Shown here piece by piece: positions 1 to 9,788 of a stretch of 64,000 bases of DNA (its first letter is position 1; every line of letters starts with the position of its first letter). The DNA is taken from contig OZ251228.1 in assembly GCA_965240325.2 (NCBI GenBank), positions 2,666,001-2,730,000 of the forward strand, read 5' to 3'. The translations under genes were made by a program, and so were the position numbers. Origin of the DNA: Rebecca billardiae RCC1528. Taxonomy: Eukaryota; Haptophyta. The notes under the pieces are model-generated. The model did not search any database. It was given only the letters and a program-made list of their open reading frames with translations, and was not told where the DNA came from.

Positions 1-2
1 CG

Positions 3-380
3 CCCGCGCGCGCGGGCGGCGCGGCGCTCGCACCGCCGGGCGAGTGCGGCCAGCTCGAGACCCGGCCGTTCGAGCTGCGCGGCACGCATCGGGTGCTCAG
101 CGTGAACGCGCGTGTGCCGCCCGCCGACGGCGCCGTCGCGAGCAGCCTCACCGCCGCGCTGGTCGACGACGCGCGCGTGCAGCCGATCGCGGGGCACGAG
201 CGCGGCGCGCCCGCCGCCCCCGCCGTGGACGCTGCGGATGCGGTGCTGCAGTGGGCGGGCGCAAAGGGCGCGGGCGCGAGGAGCCGCATCGATGCCGCGC
301 TGGCCGGTCGGCGCGTGCGGCTCCGCTTCGAGCTGTGCGGCGCCACCGAGCTGTTCGCCTTCACGCTGCGCGCGAGCTAG
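3..380 (+). CDS. C-terminal part of a large secreted-type protein (beta-sandwich tail), 5' end outside window
   Basis: The frame is open from the first complete codon of the window to a stop at 378-380, giving about 125 residues. The only early ATG (93) falls inside conserved-looking sequence, so this is the 3' end of a longer gene. The order of elements (LETRPFELRG, a strand-rich middle, then RIDAALAGRRVRLRFELCGATELFAFTLRAS in short pieces) resembles the C-terminal beta-sandwich tail often found at the end of bacterial and algal glycoside-hydrolase-like or sialidase-like secreted proteins, where an 'L-A-G-R-x-V-R-L-R-F' strand precedes a final 'LYAFxF' strand. That likeness is from memory of the family pattern. 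The catalytic region, if any, lies upstream of the window, so no activity can be assigned. Confidence 0.5.
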   Translation, partial: PARAGGAALAPPGECGQLETRPFELRGTHRVLSVNARVPPADGAVASSLTAALVDDARVQPIAGHERGAPAAPAVDAADAVLQWAGAKGAGARSRIDAALAGRRVRLRFELCGATELFAFTLRAS

Positions 381-948
381 CATGCAGCAGTGCATGCATG
401 ATGACGACTGCGCGCACATTTCGCATCGCATCGTCGGCGCGTGATGCATACTACGACTACGCTGACGGATGAACTGATGAATAGCTAGGATGCGTCGGCA
501 CGCGCGTCGTCGATCTGCTGACTCGGCGCGCTCTCGCCCGTCTCTGAGTCTCGATCCGCCTCGATCGCCGCAACGCAGAACGCTGATGATGTGATGACGA
601 TGACTCATAGCAGACACGACTAGCTAGTCGTCATGCATGCGCGCGCGCAGCAGCATATATATCGCGCGACGACAACATCGTCATTATTATTATTTATTAT
701 TGGGGCGGTGATCATTCGTCATTATTCGGTGATGCCAGACAGCCAGGACCCTCCGTATACTACTTACTACTCATATATACTAGTATATGGCTCCGGCTTC
801 GGTCCACCCCCCCCAGTCCGGTCAGTGGAGCGTTACATCTTGACACTGCAATCGGCGGGATCGCCGCGCCTCTGATGATCTACAATAGCTCCTAGCCCAC
901 CCCAGGCGGTCCCTTGCCTCCCTTGGGCTTGGACGATATTGACCGCGC

Positions 949-1122
949 CACACCTCCAATCGACGGTTCAGACTCTATTTTCTATAACTAATACCCAGTC
1001 CGGGTATCATTTTCGCATATGTATACAGGTGTCCGGAACGCTCCCGGACTGTGCTGAAATCTGAGTAAGGGACGGGTAATTACATAGTAAAAATAGAGTC
1101 TGAACATATTGGGAGGTGGACA
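949..1122. repeat. MITE-like foldback element
   Basis: The two halves are imperfect inverted copies of each other. The left side reads CACACCTCCAAT, then TTCAGACTCTATTTT, then TAATACCCAGTCC. The right side carries the reverse complements in the opposite order (GGACGGGTAATTA, AAAATAGAGTCTGAA, ATTGGGAGGTGG). The element is about 170 bp with a short central loop and no coding capacity. No clear target-site duplication was found. Confidence 0.6.
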
Positions 1123-1293
1123 GACATGAGACAGAGAGAGTGCCAGGTGGTCGGATGCGGCTGATTTCTCAATGATTCTCGTTGAAGTCATCAATCGGGG
1201 GTCGTCGGAAGGGACGACTCTACTGCTGCATGGTCCGCTTGGTTGACTTCGGCTCCGGGGCCGGCCTGAAGACGTAACGGAGCTGGGGGGGGT

Positions 1294-1379
1294 GGACCAA
1301 TTCTATGAGTTAAAAGACACAGGCACGAGGGCGCAGCTCTCCTTAGATTCGTCTGCATAGTGGTACCTACTGGTCGAAG
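1294..1379 (+). repeat. Dispersed repeat copy A (pair with 42526-42590)
   Basis: The string beginning GACCAATTCTATGA and continuing through AGACACAGGCACGAGGGCGC and AGCTCTCCT is almost the same at 42526-42590, in the same orientation, with small indels. This copy ends near TGGTCGAAG and the other near TGTCGAAG. It is a dispersed non-coding repeat of unknown class. Confidence 0.6.
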
Positions 1380-1437
1380 CTTCACTTAGCTTGCGACGCA
1401 GGAGCCAGGAGCCATATAGATTATAGTTATTGAGAAT

Positions 1438-2796
1438 TCACTCGTCATCATCATCATCAGCAGCAGCAGACGAGGATGACAGACCGGATGCCATCACCGT
1501 CCAACGGTCAGACGACGACTCGTCAGCAGCAGCAATGCCTGTGTCACCATGTGGCCAGTGTGGCGGCATTCGGCAACCCGCCCCGTTGCCTGTCTCTGGT
1601 CTTCCGACCAGCGGCGGCGGTTGGGGCAGCTGCGGGGCGGCGTCCGAGACGGTGGCAATGCAGCTGGTGCGTTTGTGCTGTCGCTTAGGTGCGCGTGTGC
1701 CCTGGTCACCAGTGCCATGCTCCAGCCTGCGCTTGGGGACGGCGAGCCGAGTGTTAACCATGCCGGCCAGCTTGTGCGCAGCGCACCTGCTAGCGCGCGC
1801 GTCGCCCGGCATGCCGAACGCAGGCACCGTGGTGCAGCCGGTGTGGTCACACTTGCGGCTCCTCACGTCGACCATGCCGGCCAGCTTGTGCGTAGCGCAC
1901 CGGCTGGCGCGCGCGTCACCCGGCATGCCGAAGTTCGGCACCTTGGTGCAGCCGGCGTGATCACACTTGGGGCTCTTCACGTCGACCATGCCGGCCAGCT
2001 TGTGCGTAGCGCACCGGCTGGCGCGCGCGTCGCCCGGCATGCCAAACACAGGATGCTTGGTGCAGTCCGCGTGATCACACTTGACGTGCATCACGTCGAC
2101 CATGCCGGCCAGCTTGTGCTGAGCGCACCGGCTGGCGCGCGCGTCGCCTGGCATGCCGAAGTGAGGCCGCGTGGTGCAGCCAGCGTGATCACACTTGGGG
2201 TTCCTCACGTCGACCATGCCATCCAGCTTGTGCGTAGCGCACCGGCTGGCGCGCGCGTCACCCGGCATAGCGAACGCAGGCTGCTTGGTGCAGCCGGCGT
2301 GATCACACTTGCGGCTCTTCACGTCGACCATGCCGGCCAGCTTGTGCGCAGCGCACCGGCTAGCGCGCGCGTCGCCCGGCATGCCGAACGAAGGCACCGT
2401 GGTGCAGCCGGTGTGGTCACACTTGCGGCTCTTCATGTCGACCATGCCGGCCAGCTTGTGCGTAGCGCACCGGCTGGCGCGCGCGTCACCCGGCATGCCG
2501 AAGTTCGGCACCTTGGTGCAGCCGGTGTGATCACACTTGGGGCTCTTCACGTCGACCATGCCGGCCAGCTTGTGCGTAGCGCACCGGCTGGCGCGCGCGT
2601 CGCCCGGCATGCCGAAGGAAGGCACCTTGGTGCAGCCGGTGTGATCACACTTCGGGCGCACTACGTCGACCATGCCGGCCCGCTTATGCGCAGCGCACCG
2701 GCTGGCGCGCGCGTCGCCCGGCAGCGTCACCCGGACCAAGGGTGTCCAGGGTCCGCAACTCGCAGTGCGCAGCGCGGCGGAGGCAGGCTCACTCAT
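1438..2796 (-). CDS. EsV-1-7 cysteine-rich repeat protein 1 (8 full repeats)
   Basis: A 452-residue protein from an ATG at 2796. After a short N-terminal segment and a half repeat (LPGDARASRCAAHK) come eight tandem 35-residue repeats fitting C-x4-C-x16-C-x2-H-x12, for example KCDHTGCTKVPSFGMPGDAR followed by ASRCATHKLAGMVDV. This spacing is the EsV-1-7 repeat, described from Ectocarpus siliculosus virus 1 and the brown-algal developmental regulator IMMEDIATE UPRIGHT. The four Cys/His residues probably bind a metal, though no biochemistry for this protein is implied. A C-terminal tail follows with two basic clusters (AVPKRRLEHGTG and APKRQHKR, possibly nuclear-localising), a Ser-rich stretch and an acidic end (DDDDDE). 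A longer upstream frame has no better start and would overlap the divergent gene at 3116. Confidence 0.85.
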   Translation of the reverse strand: MSEPASAALRTASCGPWTPLVRVTLPGDARASRCAAHKRAGMVDVVRPKCDHTGCTKVPSFGMPGDARASRCATHKLAGMVDVKSPKCDHTGCTKVPNFGMPGDARASRCATHKLAGMVDMKSRKCDHTGCTTVPSFGMPGDARASRCAAHKLAGMVDVKSRKCDHAGCTKQPAFAMPGDARASRCATHKLDGMVDVRNPKCDHAGCTTRPHFGMPGDARASRCAQHKLAGMVDVMHVKCDHADCTKHPVFGMPGDARASRCATHKLAGMVDVKSPKCDHAGCTKVPNFGMPGDARASRCATHKLAGMVDVRSRKCDHTGCTTVPAFGMPGDARASRCAAHKLAGMVNTRLAVPKRRLEHGTGDQGTRAPKRQHKRTSCIATVSDAAPQLPQPPPLVGRPETGNGAGCRMPPHWPHGDTGIAAADESSSDRWTVMASGLSSSSAAADDDDDE

Positions 2797-3115
2797 CGCG
2801 AGGTCGCCGCTCGCCAGGGGCACTCGCCCGCCCACCGCCGTGCACGGCGGCGGAGCCGCTCGCGCCGTGCGCTCCTGCGGCCGTCGGATCAAAGGAATCG
2901 GATCGGGCTGCGTAGGCGGCGCGCGGCTTGGGCCGTCGCTGCGCCACCCAGCGCCCCTCTCTGCGCCGCGCGCCTTCCTCGTCCTCGCCTCCTCCGCGCC
3001 TTGGAGCAGCACGCACACGCGCGGCGCCGCACAAAGGCAGCCCAGGCGCTCGCGTGCAAGCGTGCGCGCGCGCAGCGTGACGGGCTCGACTCGGGGCTCG
3101 CGCCGCTGCGGGGGC

Positions 3116-3991
3116 ATGCAGCACAATCACATGCGCGCGCGACGCCACCCACAGCTCGCAGAGGGCACGCTGCGCTTCGAGCTCATCTGGCGCGAGGGCA
3201 TGCTGGCGGCAGTGAATCGCAGTGGGAAGGCTGCGCTCGAGATGTTCAGCCCATCGACCGACAGGGCTCACGAGACTGTGCTCAAGCTGGTGGTATCCAC
3301 TGCCTTCAATCGCGCCCTCGCCCTCGCCGGCCACAACCAGATCGCGTACAACTTCAAGGCGGAGGACGTCGTATGGTACCAATTGCGGAAGTCCGGCAAG
3401 CTCTCATACCCCCTCGGCATCGGGGCATTCAAGCAGATCGTGACCGGTTTCATGCAGATGCAGCCGCTCCTCGAGATGCAAAGCTACCTCAACATGCAGC
3501 GCGACTCAGCCGCCTTCACCAAGGCAGCCGGGCAAGTCGGCGAGATCGGCCGAGGGCAAAACAAAGTCAACGTGTTCTACATGCAGCTACACGGCCCCCC
3601 AACCCCGAGCCGTCTCGAGGCCACCCTCTCTTTTGAGGGCGGCGACAGGATCCAGTACAGCAGCTCCAGCCTCGTCGACGCACTCAAGGGGTGGTGCGTG
3701 AGCGACCTCTGCTCCTCTGCCCTGGGCTCAGGCCAGCAGTGCCCGCGGCAGGACTGCCCGCTCAGGCATGTCCAGCCGCAGTGGCAGCAGATCCCATTCA
3801 AGAAGACGGATTGCGAGGCGCTCGTATCGCTCACGCAGCAGGCAGCTGTGGGTGGCTCGCTCGCGCTACCCGCCTCTGCTCCACAGACGAAACACACCCA
3901 GCTCGCAGCACAGGCAGTCGCTGCATTTGTCGCGGGGCAGAGCGGCGGTGCTGCAGAGGCAGGCATGTCCAACCTGCAGGTCTCAAAGTGA
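3116..3991 (+). CDS. Unknown protein with a small Cys/His cluster
   Basis: A 291-residue open frame, divergent from EsV-1-7 gene 1 with 319 bp between the two ATGs. I chose the ATG at 3116 because the frame upstream is only the antisense of the EsV repeats. The first 190 residues look globular (LRFELIWREGML, QIAYNFKAEDVVWYQLRKSG). A cysteine cluster near residues 205-225 reads C-x4-C-x9-C-x4-C-x3-H (ending CPRQDCPLRH), which resembles a CCCH zinc finger, so nucleic-acid binding is possible but unproven. The C-terminus is low-complexity and Ala/Gln rich. I do not recognise the family. A gene of the same kind of position (divergent, beside an EsV array) exists at 37672, but the two proteins are not obviously related. 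Confidence 0.6.
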   Translation: MQHNHMRARRHPQLAEGTLRFELIWREGMLAAVNRSGKAALEMFSPSTDRAHETVLKLVVSTAFNRALALAGHNQIAYNFKAEDVVWYQLRKSGKLSYPLGIGAFKQIVTGFMQMQPLLEMQSYLNMQRDSAAFTKAAGQVGEIGRGQNKVNVFYMQLHGPPTPSRLEATLSFEGGDRIQYSSSSLVDALKGWCVSDLCSSALGSGQQCPRQDCPLRHVQPQWQQIPFKKTDCEALVSLTQQAAVGGSLALPASAPQTKHTQLAAQAVAAFVAGQSGGAAEAGMSNLQVSK

Positions 3992-4320
3992 GGCCACAGT
4001 CGGGTACATTCACAGATGATATAGTATGCGGCTGCTGCGCAAGCACTGATGATAGATAGGACAGGGTGATGCAGGCCCAGGGGCAGGTGTTGCCGGTGCA
4101 GCAGCAGCAGCGCAACTGCGCCCGGGGCGCGCTATTCCGGAATACTCAGCCATGCTGACATCTCGTATTAACTAGAAATACTGCTATATTTATTAATAAT
4201 AAAGACGATGTATGCGCGGAACTACTATATCCGAGAGCGGAGTCAGAGGGCGCGGAGATCGACGACAGCATCGGCATGCATTGTATATCTGATATCATCG
4301 ATCAGCATCATCGGACGGAA
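3992..4320. other. Intergenic, AT-rich 3' region
   Basis: Convergent 3' ends of the gene ending at 3991 and of EsV-1-7 gene 2. The stretch includes an AT-rich patch near 4165-4205 that could hold polyadenylation signals. I see no gene or repeat. Confidence 0.4.
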
Positions 4321-5298
4321 TTAATCATCGTCATCGGCGTCGGAAGGGGATGACAGATCGGATGCCATCACCGTCCAATGGTCAGACTCATCATCTGTGT
4401 CACCACCGTCGTGTGGCGGCGTTCGGCAATCAGCCCCGTTGCCTCTCTCGAGTCTCCCGACCAGCGGCGGCAGTTCGGGCAGCTGCGGGGCTGAGTCCGA
4501 GACGGTGGCAATGCGGCTGGTGCGTTTGTGCTGTCGCTTGGCTGCACGTGTGCCCTGGTCGCCGGTGCCATGCTCCAGCCTGCGCTTGGGGACGGCGAGC
4601 CGACTGCGTACCATGCCGGCCAGCTTGTGCGTAGCGCACCGGCTAGTGTGCGCGTCGCCCGGCATGCCAAACGAAGGCCACTTGGTGCAGTCGGTGTGAA
4701 CACACTTGCTGCTCCTCACGTTGACCATGCCGGCCAGCTTGTGTGTAGCGCACCGGCTAGCCCGCGCGTCGTCCGGCATGCCGAACACAGGCTGCTTGGT
4801 GCAGCCGGCGTGATCACACTTGCGGTTCACCACGTCGACCATGCCGGCCAGCTTGTGCGCACCGCACCGGCTGGCGCGCGCGTCGCCCGGCATGCCGAAC
4901 GAAGGCACCTTGGTGCAGCCGGCGTGATCACACTTGGGCTTCTTCACGTTGACCATGCCGGCCAGCTTGTGCGTGGCGCATCGGCTGGCGCGCGCGTCGC
5001 CCGGCATGCCGAACGAAGGCCACTTGGTGCAGCCGGTGTGATCACACTTGGGGTGCTTCAGGTCGACCATGCCTGCCAGCTTGTGCGCAGCGCACCGGCT
5101 GGCGCGCGAGTCGCCCGGCATGCAGAAGCAAGGCCTCTTGGTGCAGCCGGTGTGATCACACTTGGGGTGCTTCAGGTCGACCATACCTGCCAGCTTGTGC
5201 GCAGCGCACCGGCTGGCGCGCGAGTCGCCCGGCATGCCGAAGCAAGGCCTCTTGGTGCAGCCGGTGTGATGACACTTGCGGTGCTTTGCGTCGACCAT
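4321..5298 (-). CDS. EsV-1-7 cysteine-rich repeat protein 2 (6 full repeats)
   Basis: Six complete 35-residue EsV-1-7 repeats (C-x4-C-x16-C-x2-H-x12) are followed by the same kind of tail as gene 1: basic AVPKRRLEHGTG and AAKRQHKR clusters, then an acidic end (DADDDD). The given start is the first in-frame ATG (5298), which lies inside the first repeat unit. The frame stays open upstream to about 5444 without an ATG and includes a half repeat like that of gene 1 (RVTLPGDARANRC). Either an upstream exon exists (there is a possible acceptor, CTCTGCAG, near 5382) or the 5' end has decayed. Several positions deviate from the array consensus (CHHTGC, KCVHTDC, GMPDDAR), so this array is less homogeneous than gene 3. 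Confidence 0.75.
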   Translation of the reverse strand: MVDAKHRKCHHTGCTKRPCFGMPGDSRASRCAAHKLAGMVDLKHPKCDHTGCTKRPCFCMPGDSRASRCAAHKLAGMVDLKHPKCDHTGCTKWPSFGMPGDARASRCATHKLAGMVNVKKPKCDHAGCTKVPSFGMPGDARASRCGAHKLAGMVDVVNRKCDHAGCTKQPVFGMPDDARASRCATHKLAGMVNVRSSKCVHTDCTKWPSFGMPGDAHTSRCATHKLAGMVRSRLAVPKRRLEHGTGDQGTRAAKRQHKRTSRIATVSDSAPQLPELPPLVGRLERGNGADCRTPPHDGGDTDDESDHWTVMASDLSSPSDADDDD

Positions 5299-5559
5299 GC
5301 CGGCCAGCTTGTGCGTAGCGCACCGGTTGGCGCGTGCGTCGCCCGGCAGCGTAACCCGGAAGGGCGCGCGTGGTGGCGAGCTGCAGAGGGCTTGCCACAC
5401 TGCCGCACACGTGCGTCCGCTCGGCCCGCCCCACCGGCACGGTCACCAGATCCACGCCCGCGCGACTCCAAGATGCAGCAGGGTTTTATCAGCCGCCAGT
5501 GGTCATCAGCTTTCGGAGCGGAATTGCATGCCCTGCCGCATCCCATCCCTGACGCACAA

Positions 5560-7268
5560 ATGGCGGGCGCGAGGAGCAACGCGACGGCGGCGGTCGCGCT
5601 GAGCGCCGCGTTCGTTTCGTACAGCTCCTTCATCCTCGTGCCGGAGCACCGGCTCCTCTTCTGCAAGATCGACAAGGTCGCGAGCCAGAACTTTTTGCAG
5701 CTCTTCCGCGCGGTCCGCACGCCGCACGACCCGGCGCTGCGCAAGCAGCTGTTCGTGCAGAACACCAACACGCTGCGCTACTTCGGGCTGGGCGTGGAGG
5801 ACGCCGCGGCGCGGCTGGCCGACCCGACGTGGCACGCCGCCGTCTTCTACCGGGAGCCGCTCGAGCGCTTCGCCTCGGCGTACGCGTCCAAGTGCACCGC
5901 GGGCCGTGACATGGACGGCGCGCGCCATTGCTCGGAGGCATTCGGCGTGTCGCGCCCCAGCTTCGACGAGGCGGCGGCAGCGCTCGGGCGAGGGCGCGTG
6001 CGCAACCGGCACTGGATGCGGCAGTCTGAGCACTGCGGCGGGCTCAACGCCACCCTCGGCGCGTACAAGACGATCGAGCGCCTCGAGCCGACGCGCGCGC
6101 GCGCAGCCGTCGAGCGCATGCTGCGCGCGGTCGGGGTGGACGTGCGCGCGCTGGCGCCCGAGCTGGACAAGCTGTTCCCCGACGAGCACGCGCGCGCGGC
6201 GGTGCTGCGCAGCGTGCAGTCGGGCGACCGCGACCCGCGCAAGCGGCCGGCGCCGCAGCCCGCGGACGGTTGGCGGCGTGCGTGGGCGAAGCGGCGTGCG
6301 CCAGCCGCGCCGAGCGGCAGCGGCCCCAGTAGCAGCAGCAGCAGCAGCCGCAGCAGCAGCAGCAGCCCCCGACACAACGCACACGTGACCACCGAGCTCG
6401 AGCGGCGCTACTACGCGAGCGACGCGGCGCTCGCGAGCGTCGTGCGGTACTACGCGGAGGACTATGAGCTCTTCGACATGGCGTTGCCGCCGTGGGCGGC
6501 CGCCCGGCTGCGCGCCGTCGAGCCAGCGCTCATGGCGCGGCTGGGCGGTCTCGGCGCGACAGCTGCCGGCGCGGCGCTCGCCGCGGCGCTCGACGCGGCG
6601 CTCGGCGCAGAGGCTGGCGCGGAGGCCAGCGCGGAGGCGGGCGGGACGGTCGACTTCAGCGGCGTGTGGGAGCTGCGCGAGTCGACGCGGTTCGACGAGT
6701 ACCTTGCGGCGATGGGCGTGAGCTGGATGCGGCGCAAGCTCGCCGGCCGCATCAGGCCCAAGCAGAGCTGGAGCAAGCACGAAGGCGTGTGGCAGTTCAC
6801 GGCGCAGACGCCCAGGGGGGCCAAGACGGAGGTGTTGCCCATAGGGGTGCCCACGGACGACGACATCGACGGTGAGCTCAGGATGACCAAGACGAGCCGG
6901 TGGGAGGGCAACGTGCTCGTCACCGACGTCGTGCCCAAGGACGCCGCCAAGCGCGCCGCGCTCGGCAAGCTGTCCTTGTGTGCGCGTGCGCATGCGCCCC
7001 CGTCTGCCTCAGCCAGCGCGCCGACGCGCCGCGCGGCCCGGAGCTACCCGCCCGCGGCACTGCTGACGCCACTCGACGTGCGCACGGTCGCCCGGCCCCG
7101 CGCGTGCGCAGGCGGCGGTACATCCGTGGCGAGGGCAGCGCCGAGCGGCTGGTGCTCGAGATGATCGCTGGCGACATCACCTGTGTGCGCACCTTTCAGC
7201 GCGTCGCCCCCCGTGCGCTGCGGCAGCCGCGACGGGCGACCAGTCGACTACGATCGCGACGACGATGA
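5560..7268 (+). CDS. Sulfotransferase fused to a fatty-acid-binding-protein-like domain
   Basis: CDS join(5560..6977, 7112..7268), 524 residues. The intron is GTGTGC...GCGCAG (134 bp). Start at 5560 (AAATGG context); an in-frame ATG at 5473 would add 29 residues. An N-terminal hydrophobic stretch could be a signal anchor. Residues about 25-310 resemble the carbohydrate sulfotransferase family: LLFCKIDKVASQNF fits the 5'-phosphosulfate-binding loop of PAPS enzymes, and FYREPLERFASAYASKC fits the 3'-phosphate-binding motif. A Ser-rich linker follows, then about 150 residues resembling a lipocalin-like fatty-acid-binding fold: FSGVWELRESTRFDEYLAAM, then RRKLAGRIRPKQSW, ending LEMIAGDITCVRTFQRV. 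The intron lies inside this last domain, and splicing restores its C-terminal strands. Predicted role: Golgi-type sulfation, with the lipid-binding-type domain of unknown purpose. Confidence 0.75.
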
Positions 7269-8226
7269 TCACGACCCCGGTGCGATCATGATGACGATCA
7301 CTCTGACGACAGCGATATGTCAACGACCGATCGTCAGCGATGCTACGACGTGTACGCGCGTGACGATTACGACGACTATACTGCTACTTGATATAGCCCG
7401 CCGGGCCGCCGGTTACGACTGCGCCGTGACGGCGTGAGCTGTGACTTGATGGTGCGACATCCCGACGTACGGTCGTACTCGTCGGGCCACACATGACACA
7501 GTCAGTAAGCTCGTCACGTACCGTGACGAGCGATGCCGGGCCCTGCAGCCGGCAGTAGTAGGTGGGAATAATATCGCGAGACGGCGAGTGCGGCGCGCGC
7601 GCGCCGCCGCGGCCGACGCAGGCGCCACTAATATTATAATATATATATTCCCGGCCGCCGGCAGACAACTAAGCACTAAAGCAGGCGCCAGCCGCCAGCA
7701 TTACAGGCGGCTACGGACGCTATAAGTGATCGGACTGCTCATGGAATCAGCTCCGTCCTCAAGTCATCATGTGGCTCATGGAATCTCATCAAGTCATCAT
7801 GTGGCGCTACCGACTACCGTCGTACCGAGTCGTGCACGGCACGGCCGGCATGCAAATTGCAATGCCGTTCACGTGAATCGGCATCACGTAACTAACTCGT
7901 GAACGTTCACGTCTCAGTCTCACGAACTCGATGTCGATGATGCGACGATCATCATCATTCCGGGATCAAGCCCGTACTGCCGCGGGCGGGCCATCAGAGG
8001 TCGCATGAGGGCGGCTGCCCCGTCCCCCGTGGGATCACGGCTGGGACTTGGGAGTGGCCAGTGCGTCAACGCCCATCAACAGTGCACAGACCACGGTGGC
8101 GGTAGACCGGACCGTTCCCCGGCGATCATCAGTTCGTCGTCCCACGGATTCCGTGTCACTGATACACTGCTCTCAGCTTTGGCGGTCGGAGCCCCAGCGA
8201 CGCGCGCAGCCGCGTGCGCCGCCCGG
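7269..8226. other. Intergenic, no supported gene
   Basis: Convergent 3' flanks of the sulfotransferase fusion and the double-YCII gene. The sequence is rich in GAT/ATC triplets, with AT-rich patches near 7630-7650. Short direct repeats CTCATGGAATC and AAGTCATCATGTGG occur at 7738-7805. Nothing else is recognisable. Confidence 0.45.
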
Positions 8227-9725
8227 TCACATGTCCTGCAGCGACGTGTCTGGCGCGCTACTGTCGAGGAGCGGGTCGCTGTCGACCGCGTCGAGCGAGA
8301 CCGGCCGCGAGCCGTCCGCGCTCGAGTTGTCGTACGATTCTGCCGAGGGCACTCGCTTCGACGCTGCCTCGAGCTCCTCGAGCTCCTCCGGCTCGGACTC
8401 GAAGGGCCACTCCGCCTCGACGTCCTCGTCTGTCTCGCGCCAGAACAGCCCCTCGGTGTCGCCGTCGACCTCGAAGGTGAAGAGCGGCGCGTCCGCACCG
8501 TCGCGCTCAGTGCCTGCACGCACAGCGCGCGGGGCGGCGCGGCGCGTGCGCGCGTCAGCCGACGACCGACGACAGCCCGCACGGGCGTGGCCGCCATCGC
8601 GCGCGCGGGCGCACCAAGGCGGTGCCTCTCCATCGTCTCCGCCCAGCGCTCGAGCGCCGCGGACGCCTCCTCCACGCGCGCGTCTTGCAGCTCGAGCTCT
8701 GGCGTGCGCAGCGCGCCGTCCGCGGTGAAGCGCCCCTTGGACGCGGAGAGCTCAGCCGGGGACACGAGGAGGGGCGGCGCGTCGCCGAGCTCGTCGGCCT
8801 CCCACCACGTCTCGAGGGGCGGGCCCTCGGGCACGGGCAGCGTGCGCGTCGTCACCGCGAGCGACGTCCACGGCGCCACCGTCACCGCCTCGAACAGCCC
8901 CGCCTGTGCGTAAGGGTCCCCCTCCGCCCAGCCGCGCACCTCAGCGAGCGACTGGCCACACACCAGCAGGAGCGACCCCACCTTGGGCGCGCCGGCGGGG
9001 TCGGCGGCGGCGAGCGGGTCCGGGTCGAGCAGCGGCCCGGCCGCCACCACGCGCGGCACCGACCCGCGCAGCCACTCCAGGTGCGCCTCCCGCGTGCGCG
9101 CGCGCAGGTCCCCCGCGTCCGCCCTGTCGCGGCAGTAGACGAGGAAGGGCGGCGTCGAGATCGGGTTGTCCAGCTCGGGCTCGAGCAGCCGGACCCACTC
9201 GTTGACGTGGAGCTCGTCGAAGAGGCCGGCGGCGGCGAACGGGTCGTTCGCCGCCACCTCCACCGCGTCCTGCGCGCCCTTCCCGTCGATCACGTACATG
9301 GTGCCCGCGGCCGCCTGCAGCCCGTCCTGCAGAAAGTAGCCCGCCTCGTACACGCCGCACCGCACCGACTGCAGGTACTCGCAGTGCGCGGAGTGGAGCG
9401 AGAAGCGCACGTCCTCGAGGGAGGGCCGGTCCCGCCCGAACACGCAGAACAGCCGGGGCTCGCCCTCCTCCTCCTCCTCCTCCGGCTCCTCCGCGCCACC
9501 CGGCGCGTCCAAGAGCTCGGCAAAGACGTCCCCGTCCTCCGCGCCGTCCGCGTCCGGTGCGGGCTCGGCGCTGGCGGCGGCGGTGCGCTTGGCGCGCAGC
9601 GCGCTCACGTGCGAGCGCACGAACGGCGGCCGCGCCCGTGTGAACCCGCTGCCCGCGCTGCTGGCCACCGCCACGCACGCGGCGGCGATGACCGTGAGCA
9701 CGCGCACGTGGCACGAGGCCCCCAT
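8227..9725 (-). CDS. Plastid-targeted protein with two YCII-related domains
   Basis: CDS complement(join(8227..8513, 8615..9725)), 465 residues. The intron is G|GTGCGC...GTGCAG (101 bp); joining restores frame. The N-terminus is a signal peptide (VLTVIAAACVAVASSAG) followed by a basic segment beginning SGFTRARPPF, the layout of bipartite presequences in algae with secondary plastids. Two copies of the YCII-like ferredoxin-fold domain follow an acidic linker. Copy 1 (about residues 75-170) includes HSAHCEYLQSVRCGVYEAG and NDPFAAAGLFDELHVNEW. Copy 2 (about 180-290) includes REAHLEWLRG, VVAAGPLLDPDP and GDPYAQAGLFEAVTVAPW. The second keeps the H, D and P positions typical of YCII proteins (small dimeric alpha+beta barrels). 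The C-terminal 95 residues after the intron are acidic and unassigned. Substrate unknown. Confidence 0.75.
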
Positions 9726-9788
9726 TCTCGATCGCCGACGACGATCGACGACGTCCACGGCCGAACGCCTCCGGCCTCCCGAAGCAGC
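9726..9788. promoter_or_regulatory. 63-bp shared region between divergent start codons
   Basis: Only 63 bp separate the ATG of the double-YCII gene (minus) from the ATG of the CHY zinc-finger gene (plus). Both promoters and both 5' UTRs must overlap each other or the neighbouring coding sequence. The segment is rich in CGAC/CGAT motifs; no TATA box is visible. Confidence 0.4.

Larger units (their letters stand above)
381..1437. other. Intergenic stretch with repeats, no supported gene
   Basis: No frame here looks coding. The stretch contains trinucleotide-rich and AT-rich low-complexity DNA (about 560-790), a 29-bp motif at 850-878 that recurs at 34950-34980, a foldback element at 949-1122 and a dispersed repeat at 1294-1379. 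Confidence 0.6.

Noticed and set aside
1549-3636. Long plus-strand frame opposite EsV-1-7 gene 1
   Set aside because: It is the antisense of the 105-bp repeats, and the Cys/His motif of a known family is on the minus strand. Frames at 35355-37856, 61582-62541 and the first part of 4528-7164 were dropped for the same reason.
8622-9788. Plus-strand continuation upstream of the CHY zinc-finger gene
   Set aside because: It is antisense to the double-YCII gene, whose domains are recognisable. The ATG at 9789 starts the real plus-strand gene.
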